This document shows, in pieces, positions 18,807-27,090 of a stretch of DNA of 64,000 nt. This DNA is from Gracilibacillus orientalis (GTDB lineage: Bacteria > Bacillota > Bacilli > Bacillales > Amphibacillaceae). Each line of letters opens with the position of its first letter. Positions within the stretch are counted from its first letter, which is position 1. The notes under the pieces were generated by a model. The model ran no database searches and was not told the DNA's origin. It saw only the letters and a list, made by a program, of their open reading frames with translations. The stretch lies in contig NZ_FOTR01000001.1 of assembly GCF_900114645.1 (NCBI RefSeq), positions 248,001 through 312,000 on the forward strand. Reading direction: 5' to 3'. The translations under genes were made by a program, and so were the position numbers.

Positions 18807-19607
18807 TTATGCTGCGGCTTTTTCCCGATATTCTGTCGGGGAAAGATCGCTATGTTTTTCCTGTAACCTTTCGGTGTTATAAAAATTGATGTATTTTTTA
18901 ATCATTCGTTCGGCTTGCTCATATGTTTTTGGGTGCTCCAAATACAGCTTCTCCGTTTTCAAATGAGAAAAGAAGCTCTCTATGCATGCATTGTCGTAAC
19001 AGTTGCCTCGTCTGGAATGGCTTCCGTTCAAACGCATTCTCTTCAAACGTTTCGCATAAGCGTTTGAAGTGTATTGAAATCCCTGGTCAGAGTGAAACAG
19101 GGTCCCCTTGTAAAGCGGTTGAGACGCCAAGTTTGCCAATGTATCCAGCACTAAATTCAGGTCGTTCCGTTCTGAAAGCTGCCAGGCCACAATTTCATTA
19201 TTATGCAGGTCCAAAACTGCAGAAAGATAGACAAACCGGTCATTTATGCGAACATACGTAATAGCGGTCACAAGCTTCTGATATATTTTTTCTACGTAGA
19301 AATTCTGTTTCAGTACGTTTTTGAAAAGTACAGATCCTCTTCTGCCGTAGAAAGGACGTTTCTTACGAATGACAGAACGAATCCCCAAATCTCGCATCAG
19401 TCTTCTTGTACGCTTATGATTCACAAGTAGCCCTTCTTTGCGCAAAACTCGTGTGACACGCTTGTACCCATAATACGGGCGCTCCTTATGAATTGCCAGA
19501 ATATGTTCTTTGAAGAGCGCTTCTTCCTGGCGCTGCACCTGTGGTGGACGGCACAGAATCCATTTATAGTAACCAGCTTTCGATACTTCCGCTATTTTAA
19601 ACAGCAA
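18807..19607 (-). CDS. IS3-family transposase OrfB, catalytic Asp lost
   Basis: 266 residues with an rve integrase core of the IS150 group. The expected first catalytic motif WxTDIT reads LVTAITYV, so the first Asp of the DDE triad is Ala115. The second Asp (HSDQGFQYTS, Asp174) and the Glu (ACIESFFSHLKTE, Glu210) are present. It would normally be made as an OrfAB fusion by frameshifting, but orfA is broken. The copy is predicted to be immobile on its own. Confidence 0.9.
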   Translation of the reverse strand: MLFKIAEVSKAGYYKWILCRPPQVQRQEEALFKEHILAIHKERPYYGYKRVTRVLRKEGLLVNHKRTRRLMRDLGIRSVIRKKRPFYGRRGSVLFKNVLKQNFYVEKIYQKLVTAITYVRINDRFVYLSAVLDLHNNEIVAWQLSERNDLNLVLDTLANLASQPLYKGTLFHSDQGFQYTSNAYAKRLKRMRLNGSHSRRGNCYDNACIESFFSHLKTEKLYLEHPKTYEQAERMIKKYINFYNTERLQEKHSDLSPTEYREKAAA

Positions 19608-19660
19608 TTTTAATGGATGTTTGGAACGGATTTGATGGATTAATTCGAACCTTTTGGTCT

Positions 19661-19964
19661 TTACGACTTCTCCTTCCCGTGAAGATTTGGATTTTGCTGT
19701 TTTAGATAATCCACCTGCGCTGTCAAATACGCGTTTTCTTCTTCCAGACTGGAGAATTTCTTTCGATTCCAGTGCCCTCGCTGATCCTCGAATGAAACTC
19801 CCGATTGCGCTTTTTTAATCCACTCCGCAATTTGTGCATCGCTTTTCACGCCGAATCTTTCTCAAAGTTGACTATATGATCAACCTTCTTCCAGTTTCCA
19901 ACCGAACAACTTCCCGTTTTAGTTCAGGTGTGTATTGTGTAAAATGTAGCCCTTTTTTTGCCAT
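19661..19964 (-). pseudogene. IS3 OrfA, frameshifted
   Basis: A good start (ATG 19964 after GGAGGGGA) gives MAKKGLHFTQYTPELKREVV and then hits stops. The downstream part (KSDAQIAEWIKKAQSG, then a leucine-zipper-like LEEENAYLTAQVDYLKQQN) is in another frame. This is the helix-turn-helix half of an IS150-type transposase, interrupted by at least one frameshift and one stop. Confidence 0.8.
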
Positions 19965-20091
19965 AGAAAAATCCCCTCCAAGTAAGACTGTTAAGAACAT
20001 CATAGCACGTTCTCTTTTTTTATCAGTCTACTTAAAGGGGATAATACCAATCTTTAAGAAGAGGTTTAGTTTTTAATATTGTTAATTAATT

Positions 20092-20271
20092 TTACCTAAT
20101 GCTCTTGGGGCGCATATCAACCCATTGCTCTTCAATATAATCTAAGCAATCGGCTTTATTTCCAGTAAAACTAGCACTTTTCCAACCTACTGGAATTTCC
20201 CTATTAATCGGCCAAATTGAATATTGTTCTTCATTATTAACAACCACGATAAATTCTAGTAATTCATTCAT
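20092..20271 (-). CDS. MbtH-like NRPS chaperone
   Basis: A 59-residue protein starting at ATG 20271, after AAGGATG and directly following an in-frame TAG. It carries the family pattern throughout: [31 protein letters not shown], including the Trp residues that pack against adenylation domains. MbtH-like proteins bind the A-domain N-terminal subdomain and stimulate or stabilise amino-acid activation. As the first gene after the divergent promoter region it would head the NRPS operon, now separated from the SHMT-like gene by the IS3 copy and about 570 extra bases. Confidence 0.95.
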   Translation of the reverse strand: MNELLEFIVVVNNEEQYSIWPINREIPVGWKSASFTGNKADCLDYIEEQWVDMRPKSIR

Positions 20272-20348
20272 CTAAACCATCCTTACTAAACTAATTTTTT
20301 TATTTATTCTTAACCATATAATCTTCCATATAAAATGCATCACTCTAT

Positions 20349-20372
20349 ACTCTCCTTCAATAGAAGCAGAGT
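20349..20372 (-). promoter_or_regulatory. Leader-RNA hairpin upstream of mbtH, candidate LoaP element
   Basis: On the minus strand the leader between the predicted promoter and mbtH contains ACTCT-G-CTTC / GAAG-G-AGAGT around a TATT loop: nine base pairs with one G-G internal mismatch. There is no following U-run, so it is not a terminator. LoaP-type NusG paralogues act through a hairpin in the leader of their target operon, so this is the best candidate, by position only. Confidence 0.45.
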
Positions 20373-20385
20373 TTAATATGTTTCT

Positions 20386-20401
20386 AACATATTAATATGT
20401 T
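20386..20401. promoter_or_regulatory. Perfect 16-bp palindrome in the NRPS leader, overlapping a second hairpin
   Basis: AACATATTAATATGTT is a perfect palindrome. Its left half also pairs with an upstream copy (TAATATG at 20374-20380 with CATATTA at 20388-20394, loop of 7), so two structures exclude each other. It lies about 90 bases downstream of the predicted start of the mbtH-NRPS transcript. It may be a dimeric repressor operator or an RNA switch; nothing in the sequence decides between these. Confidence 0.45.
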
Positions 20402-20482
20402 CCCAAAATCTAACTTAACGTGCCGAAACAACGATTAAGTATATTTGGTGCATGATTTTAGAATATTTTTACTATGTTAATT

Positions 20483-20511
20483 ATTGTAATATGATTTTTT
20501 TTGAAAAGCAA
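20483..20511 (-). promoter_or_regulatory. Sigma-A-type promoter for the mbtH/NRPS operon
   Basis: TTGCTT (20511-20506) and TACAAT (20488-20483) are separated by 17 bases on the minus strand. A start near 20476 would give a leader of about 205 bases before mbtH, unusually long and containing the hairpin and palindrome listed separately. Confidence 0.55.
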
Positions 20512-20524
20512 GTTTTTTAAATAT

Positions 20525-20552
20525 TTTACTATCCTTTAAAAAAATGTAATAA
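20525..20552 (+). promoter_or_regulatory. Possible promoter for the LoaP-type gene
   Basis: TTTACT (20525-20530), a 16-base spacer and TAATAA (20547-20552) lie about 70 bases before the loaP start. The region is very AT-rich, so chance matches are common. Confidence 0.3.
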
Positions 20553-20620
20553 TTTAGCATGTGAAACATCACTTATTACCAAAATATAAATTAATTTGTA
20601 AAAAAGGGTGGTTTTAATTA

Positions 20621-21148
20621 ATGACTTGGCATGCACTTTTTGTAGAAAGTGGTAAAGAAGAATTAGTACAAACATATTTAGAGCTTAACTTTAAAAAATC
20701 TAATTTATTGTCAATAATACCTAAAAGAAAGGTTCCTGAAAAAAAAGGTGGAGTTATAAAACATGTTAAAAAGAAGTTATTTCCTGGTTATATCCTCATT
20801 CAAACTAATATGGACAGATATACATATAATAAGATCCGTAACATACCAAAAATACATCGAGTATTAAATACTGGAGTTACTTATTCTACTCAACAAGGGT
20901 TTTATATTACTAAACTAGAAGATAATGAAATAAATTTTATTTCAGAACTTTTAAATGAGGATGGAATAATAGAATATTCACAAGTTTGCATAAATAACTC
21001 CATAGTAGATGTTATATCCGGTCCACTATTTGGTATGGAACATTTAATAAGAAAGGTGGATAAACGGAAAAACAGAGCAAAACTTCAATTTGATATTAGA
21101 GGAAAAGAGATGAAATTTGAAGTTGGGATAGAAATAAGTAATAATTAG
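20621..21148 (+). CDS. loaP: NusG paralogue, LoaP-type antiterminator
   Basis: 175 residues, start ATG after AAGGGTGG. The N-terminal NGN domain begins MTWHALFVESGKEE and includes FPGYILIQT. The C-terminal KOW domain has VDVISGPLFGMEHLIRKVD, then KNRAKLQF and VGIE. Housekeeping NusG is encoded beside secE and rplK, which are absent here. LoaP-family specialised NusG proteins are known from Bacillus, where they allow long antibiotic operons to be transcribed through terminators. This gene is divergent from a 20-kb NRPS operon that has a long structured leader and an internal terminator, so cluster-specific antitermination is the likely role. Family placement is by motif and context. Confidence 0.85.
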   Translation: MTWHALFVESGKEELVQTYLELNFKKSNLLSIIPKRKVPEKKGGVIKHVKKKLFPGYILIQTNMDRYTYNKIRNIPKIHRVLNTGVTYSTQQGFYITKLEDNEINFISELLNEDGIIEYSQVCINNSIVDVISGPLFGMEHLIRKVDKRKNRAKLQFDIRGKEMKFEVGIEISNN

Positions 21149-21383
21149 ATTTTCTGTAATTAAGGTAACTAGAATTAGTTTCCCTTCACTACTGTATATT
21201 TATTTATACAAAGAATAAAATCTAATATATGTTCGTAATTGTAACGTAATACTAAACTAATAGATGATTCCATCTATACAAAAAAGCACGTAACACCGAC
21301 AATATTTAATCTTTGTATTTTGCAAGTGAAAAGTTGAGAAGAATGCAAAGAAAAGTTTAGAACTTTGCCAGCCCTATTTTGCT

Positions 21384-22111
21384 TTATGATTGCTGATTTG
21401 ATAGTGCATGTTTCACACGGTAACAGTCTCCAGTAAAACTCAAGATATGGGTGTGATGAATCACACGGTCCACTAAGGCGGCTGTTAGCCGTGCATCTTC
21501 AAATATACGGTTCCATTGACTAAACTCTAAATTAGAAGTGATCATGAGGCTACACTGTTCATACCAATCAGAAATCAGTTGAAACAATAGTTCTGCTCCA
21601 TCCTTGCTAAAAGGCACATACCCCATTTCATCTAGGATAATCATATCTACCTTCTTAAACTTGTTGCGTAATGGTTTAAAGCGTCCTTCCCTCCACGATT
21701 TTTCAAGTAAATCTACTAAATCAGCCCCCGGTAGAAACGGACTTCATATCCATTTCGACAAGCTTTTCTACCTAATCAGGTTACGAGATGCGATTTACCG
21801 GTACCAGGAGCTCCTGTCAAAGTGACATTCTCTTTCTTTTCTATAAAATGAAGAGATTCGAGCCCTTGCCTATCAAGTTGTGGAGGAAATCGTATATGGT
21901 CACTCCAGTGATAATTGGTAAGTTTTTTTTCATTCATAAATTCAGCTTTCTTCATCAACCGTTCTCCTTTTGCAGCCTCTCTAAGCTCCAATTCCTGTCG
22001 GAATAATTCCGTTACATATTGCTCCGGGTTCTCAAAAGGAATCTTTTCGTAAATATCAGCGACATATGCTAAACGTAGCGATTTACATTTTTCTTTGATT
22101 AAATTAGACAT
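21384..22111 (-). pseudogene. IS21-family IstB ATPase, frameshifted
   Basis: The N-terminal part (start 22111) reaches the Walker A GAPGTGKSHLVT and stops. The C-terminal part resumes as DMIILDEMGYVPFSKDGAEL, with the DEMG Walker B, and ends SFTGDCYRVKHAL. Between them residues typical of IstB (GRKACRNGYEVRFYR, DLVDLLEKSWREGRFKPL) can be read only by changing frame at two points. The transposition helper is therefore broken. Confidence 0.88.
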
Positions 22112-22112
22112 T

Positions 22113-22449
22113 TTACACTTCCTCCTTTACTGGGGAAGCTTTTAAAGGCTGAAGCGAGTCGTAGATGTTCCAATTTACATCATAGGGGTGTTTGAAATGA
22201 TTCTCTTTCGGCTTTCTCCATCGGTAATAATTCATAAAACCGTTCATCTATTTCCTGGATATCATACTTTATAATGAGGTTTATTAACCATTGAACACGT
22301 TCTTTTCTTAACTTCAATGATTCAATATGCAAGTAATGGGCGATTCTACCAGGAAGATAAGGAAAATATCGAGAGTACACAATAGATCGCGGCTTCTTCA
22401 TCCAATTTTTTAATATTGATTGCCATGGAATTTCTCTCGTTTTATTCAT
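22113..22449 (-). pseudogene. IS21-family IstA, C-terminal remnant with a frameshift
   Basis: Directly upstream of istB, where istA belongs. An 89-codon frame is followed, after a one-base shift, by HPYDVNWNIYDSLQP and the tail KASPVKEEV ending at 22113, two bases before istB. The catalytic domain is missing entirely. Assignment rests mostly on position and the istA-istB junction. Confidence 0.6.
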
Positions 22450-22523
22450 ATAGGGCCTTGGGCCTTTTTAAAGGGTATTGAATACCGCTATAATATATTG
22501 GATGAATAAGTTATAATATACAA

Positions 22524-22555
22524 TGAACCATGCTTCATAAGCATGGTTCATTTTT
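22524..22555 (+). terminator. Intrinsic terminator-like hairpin
   Basis: A perfect 12-bp stem (TGAACCATGCTT / AAGCATGGTTCA) with a CAT loop is followed by TTTTT on the plus strand. It lies between the IS21 remnant and the GH13 gene. No intact plus-strand gene ends just before it, so it may be left over from a lost gene. Confidence 0.6.
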
Positions 22556-22658
22556 ACACTTCTTTAACGACTAGTCTACGCAATTATATCGCATTACATT
22601 TGCTATATGATTACAAGGTTTGTCCACCATATAGTTCCGCTCGGCTATACACTTTTCA

Positions 22659-24077
22659 TTATGCTTGCTGACGCATTTTACGATTCTTCACACCATTTGC
22701 CACAATAAACGCTATGAAACCACCAATAATTACGACAATCATGGTAATAAAGATCCAGTTAAATCCACTGTCTTCTTCTAAGATAAAAATATTGCTGGTT
22801 TCACGTTCTAAAATTACTTTATGTGTACCATCATCTTGTTTTCTAACAATGTTATCTTCCAGCAATCCATTCAGTTGCATATCCTCACTAATTCCTTCCA
22901 GCGAGGCAACCTGTGTTTCACTGTCATTATTAATTGCAATATACATTGTTTGATTTTGATCACTTCTTTTATAAACAGACATAGCACCTGTCTGAGAAAC
23001 TAATTCCATATCTCCCTGCTTTAATGCAGTTGAATCTTGACGGATAGTTGCTAGTTTTTCCAAATGCTGAGTAATTTCTTCGTCCTCTTTATTTAATTCA
23101 GCCATATTGTGATCTGGTTCATCTATACCATTATCCATTGGAACTTCTACTCCCTGATAAACAAAAGAAGATCCTGGTAGTGTATAAAGTAATGTAGATG
23201 CTAGTTTCCATCTTGTGACAGGATGAAATCCTTCCTTCACTGTTGCATGCGTAAAGCGTAGAGTGAGAGCAGATTCTAAGTAATGTACGCCACTCATCTC
23301 TTGTGTTAATAGTGGTTCAAGAGACTCTCCAGTTTGTTTCAGGATATCAACCGCTTCACTCTGAAAGTCGTGATCCATTGAATTCTCGTCTTCTATTCCA
23401 TCCACTATTAAAAACGCATCTTCCTTCTCGCCTTGTATACGTTGCCGTAGCTCTTCGATAAACGAAGAAGGTACTTGTTCATCTACATAAACATGAAATC
23501 CATCAATTCCCGCGGTCTTCATCCAATAAACCGCTGTTTCTAGAAAATATTGCTGTACGTCTTCATTTTCCAAATTGACTGTTGGCAACTCTTCGTTTAA
23601 TTGATTCACAGAAGGTTCAGAAACCCAATCAGACTGTTCATTTACCCAATTATGATCCTTCCCAACATGTGTTAGTGCAAAATCTAAAATAACATTCATA
23701 TCATTATCATCTGCTTCAGCTACTAGATTTTGCAATTCAGCTATATCCCCAAAGTGTGGATCAACACTTTGAGCATCTAAAAGATCAAATCCATGATAGG
23801 AAGCCGCCGTCATGACTGGGCTTAAATTGAGCGTGGTTATCCCTAATTTACTTAACTGAGGAATTTTATCGATAATGCCTTGCAAGTCGCCACCATGATA
23901 TGCCGAAGGATCATCAATATTAATCTCTAAATCATTGCTACTGTCACCATTTACAAATCTGTCTACTAAAATATAATAGATTCTCTCTCCTGTTTGTTCT
24001 TCTGCCATTACGGTTAAGGTCGGGAATAAACATAGGAATAGAACCATAATTAATAATACTTTTCTTATGTAGTGCAT
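22659..24077 (-). CDS. Membrane-anchored GH13 (alpha-amylase family) protein with degenerate active site
   Basis: 472 residues: a signal peptide (about 1-25), a GH13-type barrel (about 30-400), and a C-terminal membrane helix (about 443-465) with a basic tail. The fold is recognisable from IYYILVDRFVNGD, YHGGDLQGI and YWMKTAGIDGF. Catalytic motifs are lost. The nucleophile motif GFRxD reads GFHVY (Arg to His195, Asp to Tyr197), region I DxxxNH reads DFALTH, and no NHD motif precedes the TLPGSSFVYQGVE strand. It is unlikely to hydrolyse alpha-glucans by the usual mechanism. A surface carbohydrate-binding or scaffold role is possible. Confidence 0.82.
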   Translation of the reverse strand: MHYIRKVLLIMVLFLCLFPTLTVMAEEQTGERIYYILVDRFVNGDSSNDLEINIDDPSAYHGGDLQGIIDKIPQLSKLGITTLNLSPVMTAASYHGFDLLDAQSVDPHFGDIAELQNLVAEADDNDMNVILDFALTHVGKDHNWVNEQSDWVSEPSVNQLNEELPTVNLENEDVQQYFLETAVYWMKTAGIDGFHVYVDEQVPSSFIEELRQRIQGEKEDAFLIVDGIEDENSMDHDFQSEAVDILKQTGESLEPLLTQEMSGVHYLESALTLRFTHATVKEGFHPVTRWKLASTLLYTLPGSSFVYQGVEVPMDNGIDEPDHNMAELNKEDEEITQHLEKLATIRQDSTALKQGDMELVSQTGAMSVYKRSDQNQTMYIAINNDSETQVASLEGISEDMQLNGLLEDNIVRKQDDGTHKVILERETSNIFILEEDSGFNWIFITMIVVIIGGFIAFIVANGVKNRKMRQQA

Positions 24078-24387
24078 AATGGTCCCCTTTTCTTTAAATT
24101 ACTTCATCACCTATTATCCTAGACAATTATAGAAAGTCAAATCCCTAAATAGAAAATAAGATGAAACTTTTGTGACTAAAAAAACAAACAATCGCCTTAT
24201 TTATTATCTGATGCTAAGTAAGTAAAAACTGCGAACCAATGAAAATACTGTTTAGTGTAGCTTTCTTCCATTTTTCTGAAGTTGAGTGATTACGGCCTTA
24301 AGATTTCACCACCCTTGCCATGTTATTTACCAGTGATCGCCAAGGATTTTACCGCACGTTAAACCATTTACCAATGAACGCAAAAAA

Positions 24388-24428
24388 CCTACAGATTACT
24401 AGTTTCATAAACTGTAGGACTCTTTTTT
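24388..24428 (+). terminator. Possible terminator in a gene-free stretch
   Basis: CCTACAG / CTGTAGG (7-bp stem, 17-base loop) is followed by CTCTTTTTT. It lies in the roughly 390-base stretch between the GH13 gene and the istA fragment, in which I see no other support for a gene. Confidence 0.35.
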
Positions 24429-24465
24429 AATTATTAGTTAGTTGAATTGTTGTTATAGTAATCCA

Positions 24466-24640
24466 TGATTATTTTTCTTGTCCCTTCGGAATGTTTGTTC
24501 CACAAACAACTTATGATTATCAGGCATATGATCACGAATGGTAGATGGTTGACCAAATTTACGTATAATCGTTTTTGGGAAGCAACCCTCATATGATTAA
24601 AAAAGATCTCAACGAGAGCTTCTGTTAGTTTAACGCCCTA
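24466..24640 (-). pseudogene. IS21-family IstA internal fragment
   Basis: Two short minus-strand stretches in different frames read EIFFNHMRVASQKRLY and RKFGQPSTIRDHMPDNHK. They correspond to the conserved IstA stretch usually seen as VEIF...RIASH followed by TTIREHMPxxHQ. Stops and a frameshift break it. This is a second, separate IS21-type remnant, about 2 kb from the first. Confidence 0.6.
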
Positions 24641-24646
24641 ATATAG

Positions 24647-25594
24647 TTATCCTCCATTGATCAAAAGTACAGCCTTTCCTGAAAACTTCCGCTCTATTAA
24701 TTGTTGGGCGATCGTTCCGATATTCTCCCATGGTGCTTCTACTGCTATACGAGGTTTCAACTGACCCTTTGCAACCAAGTCTCCTAAAATCTTCAGACCT
24801 TCTTTTGGTGAAAAACGATTGACCTCTTCTCCTAGAAAAAACCTATACAAGCTTACTCCACCTACATATGCAAGCTTAGAAAGATCAAAGGTAGCAATTG
24901 GTGATGCAGAATAACCTACAGACACAATTACCCCTCCTGGTATCAGTTGAGATAGTAGAGGTGGCAATGTTTCACCACCTACCGAATCTACTACGAGATG
25001 ATACGGACCAAATTTTTCCACCGGTTTCGTAATGGATTCACCTATAATTACCTCATTGGCCCCTGCCTCTATTACCATGTTAGCTTTCTCTTCAGTTCGT
25101 GCTATACCAACATTGAATGCCCCACTCAGGGATGCAAGTTGATGAGCAAAAAGTCCAACCCCACCAGTCGAACCGGTTATAAGTATTCGTTTACCTAGAA
25201 GCATTCCACCTTTTCTAAGTGTATAAAGGGCTGACAAGCCTGCTACTGGCAAAGTTGCAGCTTGAGCATAGGACACTGTATCAGGAATTTCAGCTATGAA
25301 GCTTACAGGGACAGCAACTTTCTCTGCCCACGCGCCTGATGGTAAAAGTCCAACAACTCGACTTCCTTTTCGTGGGCCTTCTCCATTTCTTGCTTGTTCG
25401 ATAACAATACCGGTAAAATCCCATCCAGGTCTAATTTGTTCTTCCTGAGTCTTCGCATTGGTAATTTCTCCTCGATTAAGAGAAAATGCTCTAACTTCAA
25501 CAATCGCTTCCCATAGTTTGGCTTGAGGTGCAACAACCTTCTGTATTGTTAAGTGTCCTGAAGCAAATTTATCTGTTACAACTGCACGAATCAT
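24647..25594 (-). CDS. MDR-family NAD(P)-dependent quinone oxidoreductase-like protein
   Basis: 315 residues, a zinc-independent medium-chain dehydrogenase/reductase. The N-terminal GroES-like domain has VRAFSLNRGE, GWDFTGIV and GSRVVGLLPSGAWAEKV. The Rossmann domain has ILITGSTGGVGLFAHQLA, then GANEVI and DSVGGETL. Zinc-ligand cysteines are absent. Such enzymes reduce quinones or enones with NADPH. It is divergent from an MmyB-type regulator with 138 bases between, so it is a likely target of that regulator. Confidence 0.87.
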   Translation of the reverse strand: MIRAVVTDKFASGHLTIQKVVAPQAKLWEAIVEVRAFSLNRGEITNAKTQEEQIRPGWDFTGIVIEQARNGEGPRKGSRVVGLLPSGAWAEKVAVPVSFIAEIPDTVSYAQAATLPVAGLSALYTLRKGGMLLGKRILITGSTGGVGLFAHQLASLSGAFNVGIARTEEKANMVIEAGANEVIIGESITKPVEKFGPYHLVVDSVGGETLPPLLSQLIPGGVIVSVGYSASPIATFDLSKLAYVGGVSLYRFFLGEEVNRFSPKEGLKILGDLVAKGQLKPRIAVEAPWENIGTIAQQLIERKFSGKAVLLINGG

Positions 25595-25732
25595 ATTAAT
25601 ACCCCCTTAGCTTTATTTTAGCTATGATAATAAATGAAGTGATGTTTCCTAAAGTAGTATACTTGTTGATAATACTTTAACCAAGTGTATAACTACACCT
25701 AATCACTGAATAAAGGTCAGAAGGAGGATTCC

Positions 25733-26638
25733 ATGCAAGAAGAATTAAATGTTCAACATTACAAATTAAAAAAATTATTAGTTGAAATCGAAACGATTCG
25801 GATAAAGCGTCAGCAAGAATATTCTAATCCACAAACTCACCCGTTAATAAAACGGTTTACCCAACAGGAGCTTAACGATGTGGCTTATACGACATATAAA
25901 AATTTACTGGTCGGACGTTCCTCGAGAATGCCTAATCGTCAGGCCCTAATAAATATTGCTGACTATCTAGAATGTACTAATGTTGAGCGTAATGATCTCC
26001 TTATTACCGCGGCTTACCTACCAGTTCAAAATCACCTAGGAGAACAAACGCATGATTTTGCATTAGATCAAGCTCGTGAAATCATGAATACTATTCCTTT
26101 TCCGGGGATGATCGTAAATTACGACTTGGAAGTTAAAGCAATGAATAGGCCATTTCACTATTTATTTGACATCCCTCTAGACATTAATATTAACAGCAAG
26201 ATAAATATGGTAGACTTACATTTCAATCAAGAACTACCTATACGATCCCGATCTGCTTTTGATACAATATCCTATCATCAATGGGAGTTACATGCTATAT
26301 CTGGTATACAAGCATTTAAAATAAATAATATGCTATTTCACAATGACGACTGGTATCAGTCCTTAACTCAAGATTTTCGGCAAAATTATGATGTGAATAA
26401 ATATTGGAAAATGTCTACAAAAGACTTGGACAACAAAGCTATTAAAACAAGACAAATTTTAGCAAACACCGGAACATCAAGGGGTCTATTTCCTATTCGT
26501 TATCGAGAAATTCATATTGCTGTAAGTAATCGTAAGTACCCTGAAATCGTGGTTTACTTACCTGTCGATGCATCAGCTCGCCAGGCTTTCGAACATATAG
26601 GCTGTCCAACTGACTGTCTTTCACCAAATAATAACTAA
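25733..26638 (+). CDS. XRE-family regulator with MmyB-like ligand-binding domain
   Basis: 301 residues, preceded by GAAGGAGG. The N-terminus (about 10-100) is a helix-turn-helix region with TQQELNDVAYTTYKNLLVGRS and a second helical part PNRQALINIADYLE. The rest (about 110-290) matches the MLTR/MmyB ligand-binding architecture: PFPGMIVNYDLEVKAMNRPF, then WKMSTKDLDN and LFPIRYREIHIAV. Many such regulators sit divergent from a dehydrogenase that they control, as here. The ligand is unknown. Confidence 0.8.
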   Translation: MQEELNVQHYKLKKLLVEIETIRIKRQQEYSNPQTHPLIKRFTQQELNDVAYTTYKNLLVGRSSRMPNRQALINIADYLECTNVERNDLLITAAYLPVQNHLGEQTHDFALDQAREIMNTIPFPGMIVNYDLEVKAMNRPFHYLFDIPLDININSKINMVDLHFNQELPIRSRSAFDTISYHQWELHAISGIQAFKINNMLFHNDDWYQSLTQDFRQNYDVNKYWKMSTKDLDNKAIKTRQILANTGTSRGLFPIRYREIHIAVSNRKYPEIVVYLPVDASARQAFEHIGCPTDCLSPNNN

Positions 26639-26696
26639 TCTAAGCTATATTACCCCCCAAAAGTTAAATTTTTAGTCTAGCTTTTGGGGACAGTAC

Positions 26697-26815
26697 GTTA
26701 CGGCTATTGCGATTCTCGGTGAAATTGGTATAGATATGTCTGTGTTTCTTTCTCACAAATGGCAAAGGTGGTACATTTCAGTGGCTGTAATCAAGTTGAG
26801 TGGTAATTAGTCGCT
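26697..26815 (+). pseudogene. IS110-family transposase C-terminal fragment
   Basis: The plus strand reads TAIAILGEIGIDMSVFLSHK, like the helix-hairpin-helix part of IS110 transposases (usually TAAxIxxEIGxDMSxF), and then becomes unreadable through stops. Only about 40 codons remain. A CCCCAAAAG / CTTTTGGGG hairpin at 26655-26689 precedes it. Confidence 0.5.
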
Positions 26816-26954
26816 ACGGATATATACTCCCTTTCGCGTAAGTCCCCCCATGAGTTTCGCATTTTTCTGCAGCTTAGTGTGTATTTCTTATCAAGCAAGA
26901 AAAAATACATTGAACATAATTCCCATAAGTTCTCTTCTTTCGATAATCAGAACA

Positions 26955-27090
26955 CTGCGCTTAGCGTAGGCAAGATACGTAGACTCCTACGGGAACAGCG
27001 CGAGCCGAAGATCCCGCAAGAAAACGCACTTTGTTTTCTGAGGAAGCTAAGGCCGTGCCCGAGGAAAGCGCAGTATCTTGCCGTAGCGTT
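26955..27090. repeat. Dispersed structured intergenic repeat of the Bacillaceae type
   Basis: A GC-richer block starts and ends with inverted arms (GGCAAGATAC at 26969-26978 and GTATCTTGCC at 27073-27082). It contains the familiar Bacillaceae interspersed motifs CTCCTACGGGAACAGCG, GAGCCGAAGATCCCGC and GCCGTGCCCGAGGAAAGCG. The two arms would fold into one long hairpin. A 90-codon frame across it is a by-product of the repeat. The surrounding 530 bases hold no supported gene. Confidence 0.7.

Larger units (their letters stand above)
18776..20040 (-). mobile_element. IS3-family (IS150-like) insertion sequence, decayed
   Basis: About 1.26 kb bounded by imperfect inverted repeats: the left end reads CCCCCTGTAAGTAGAC and the right end, inverted, reads CCCCTTTAAGTAGAC. 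Both continue into an A-run (AAAAAAAG). Inside are orfA and orfB on the minus strand. I see no convincing target-site duplication (accg versus ataa), so the element is old or rearranged. It sits between mbtH and the SHMT-like gene, that is, inside what should be a single biosynthetic operon. Confidence 0.82.
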
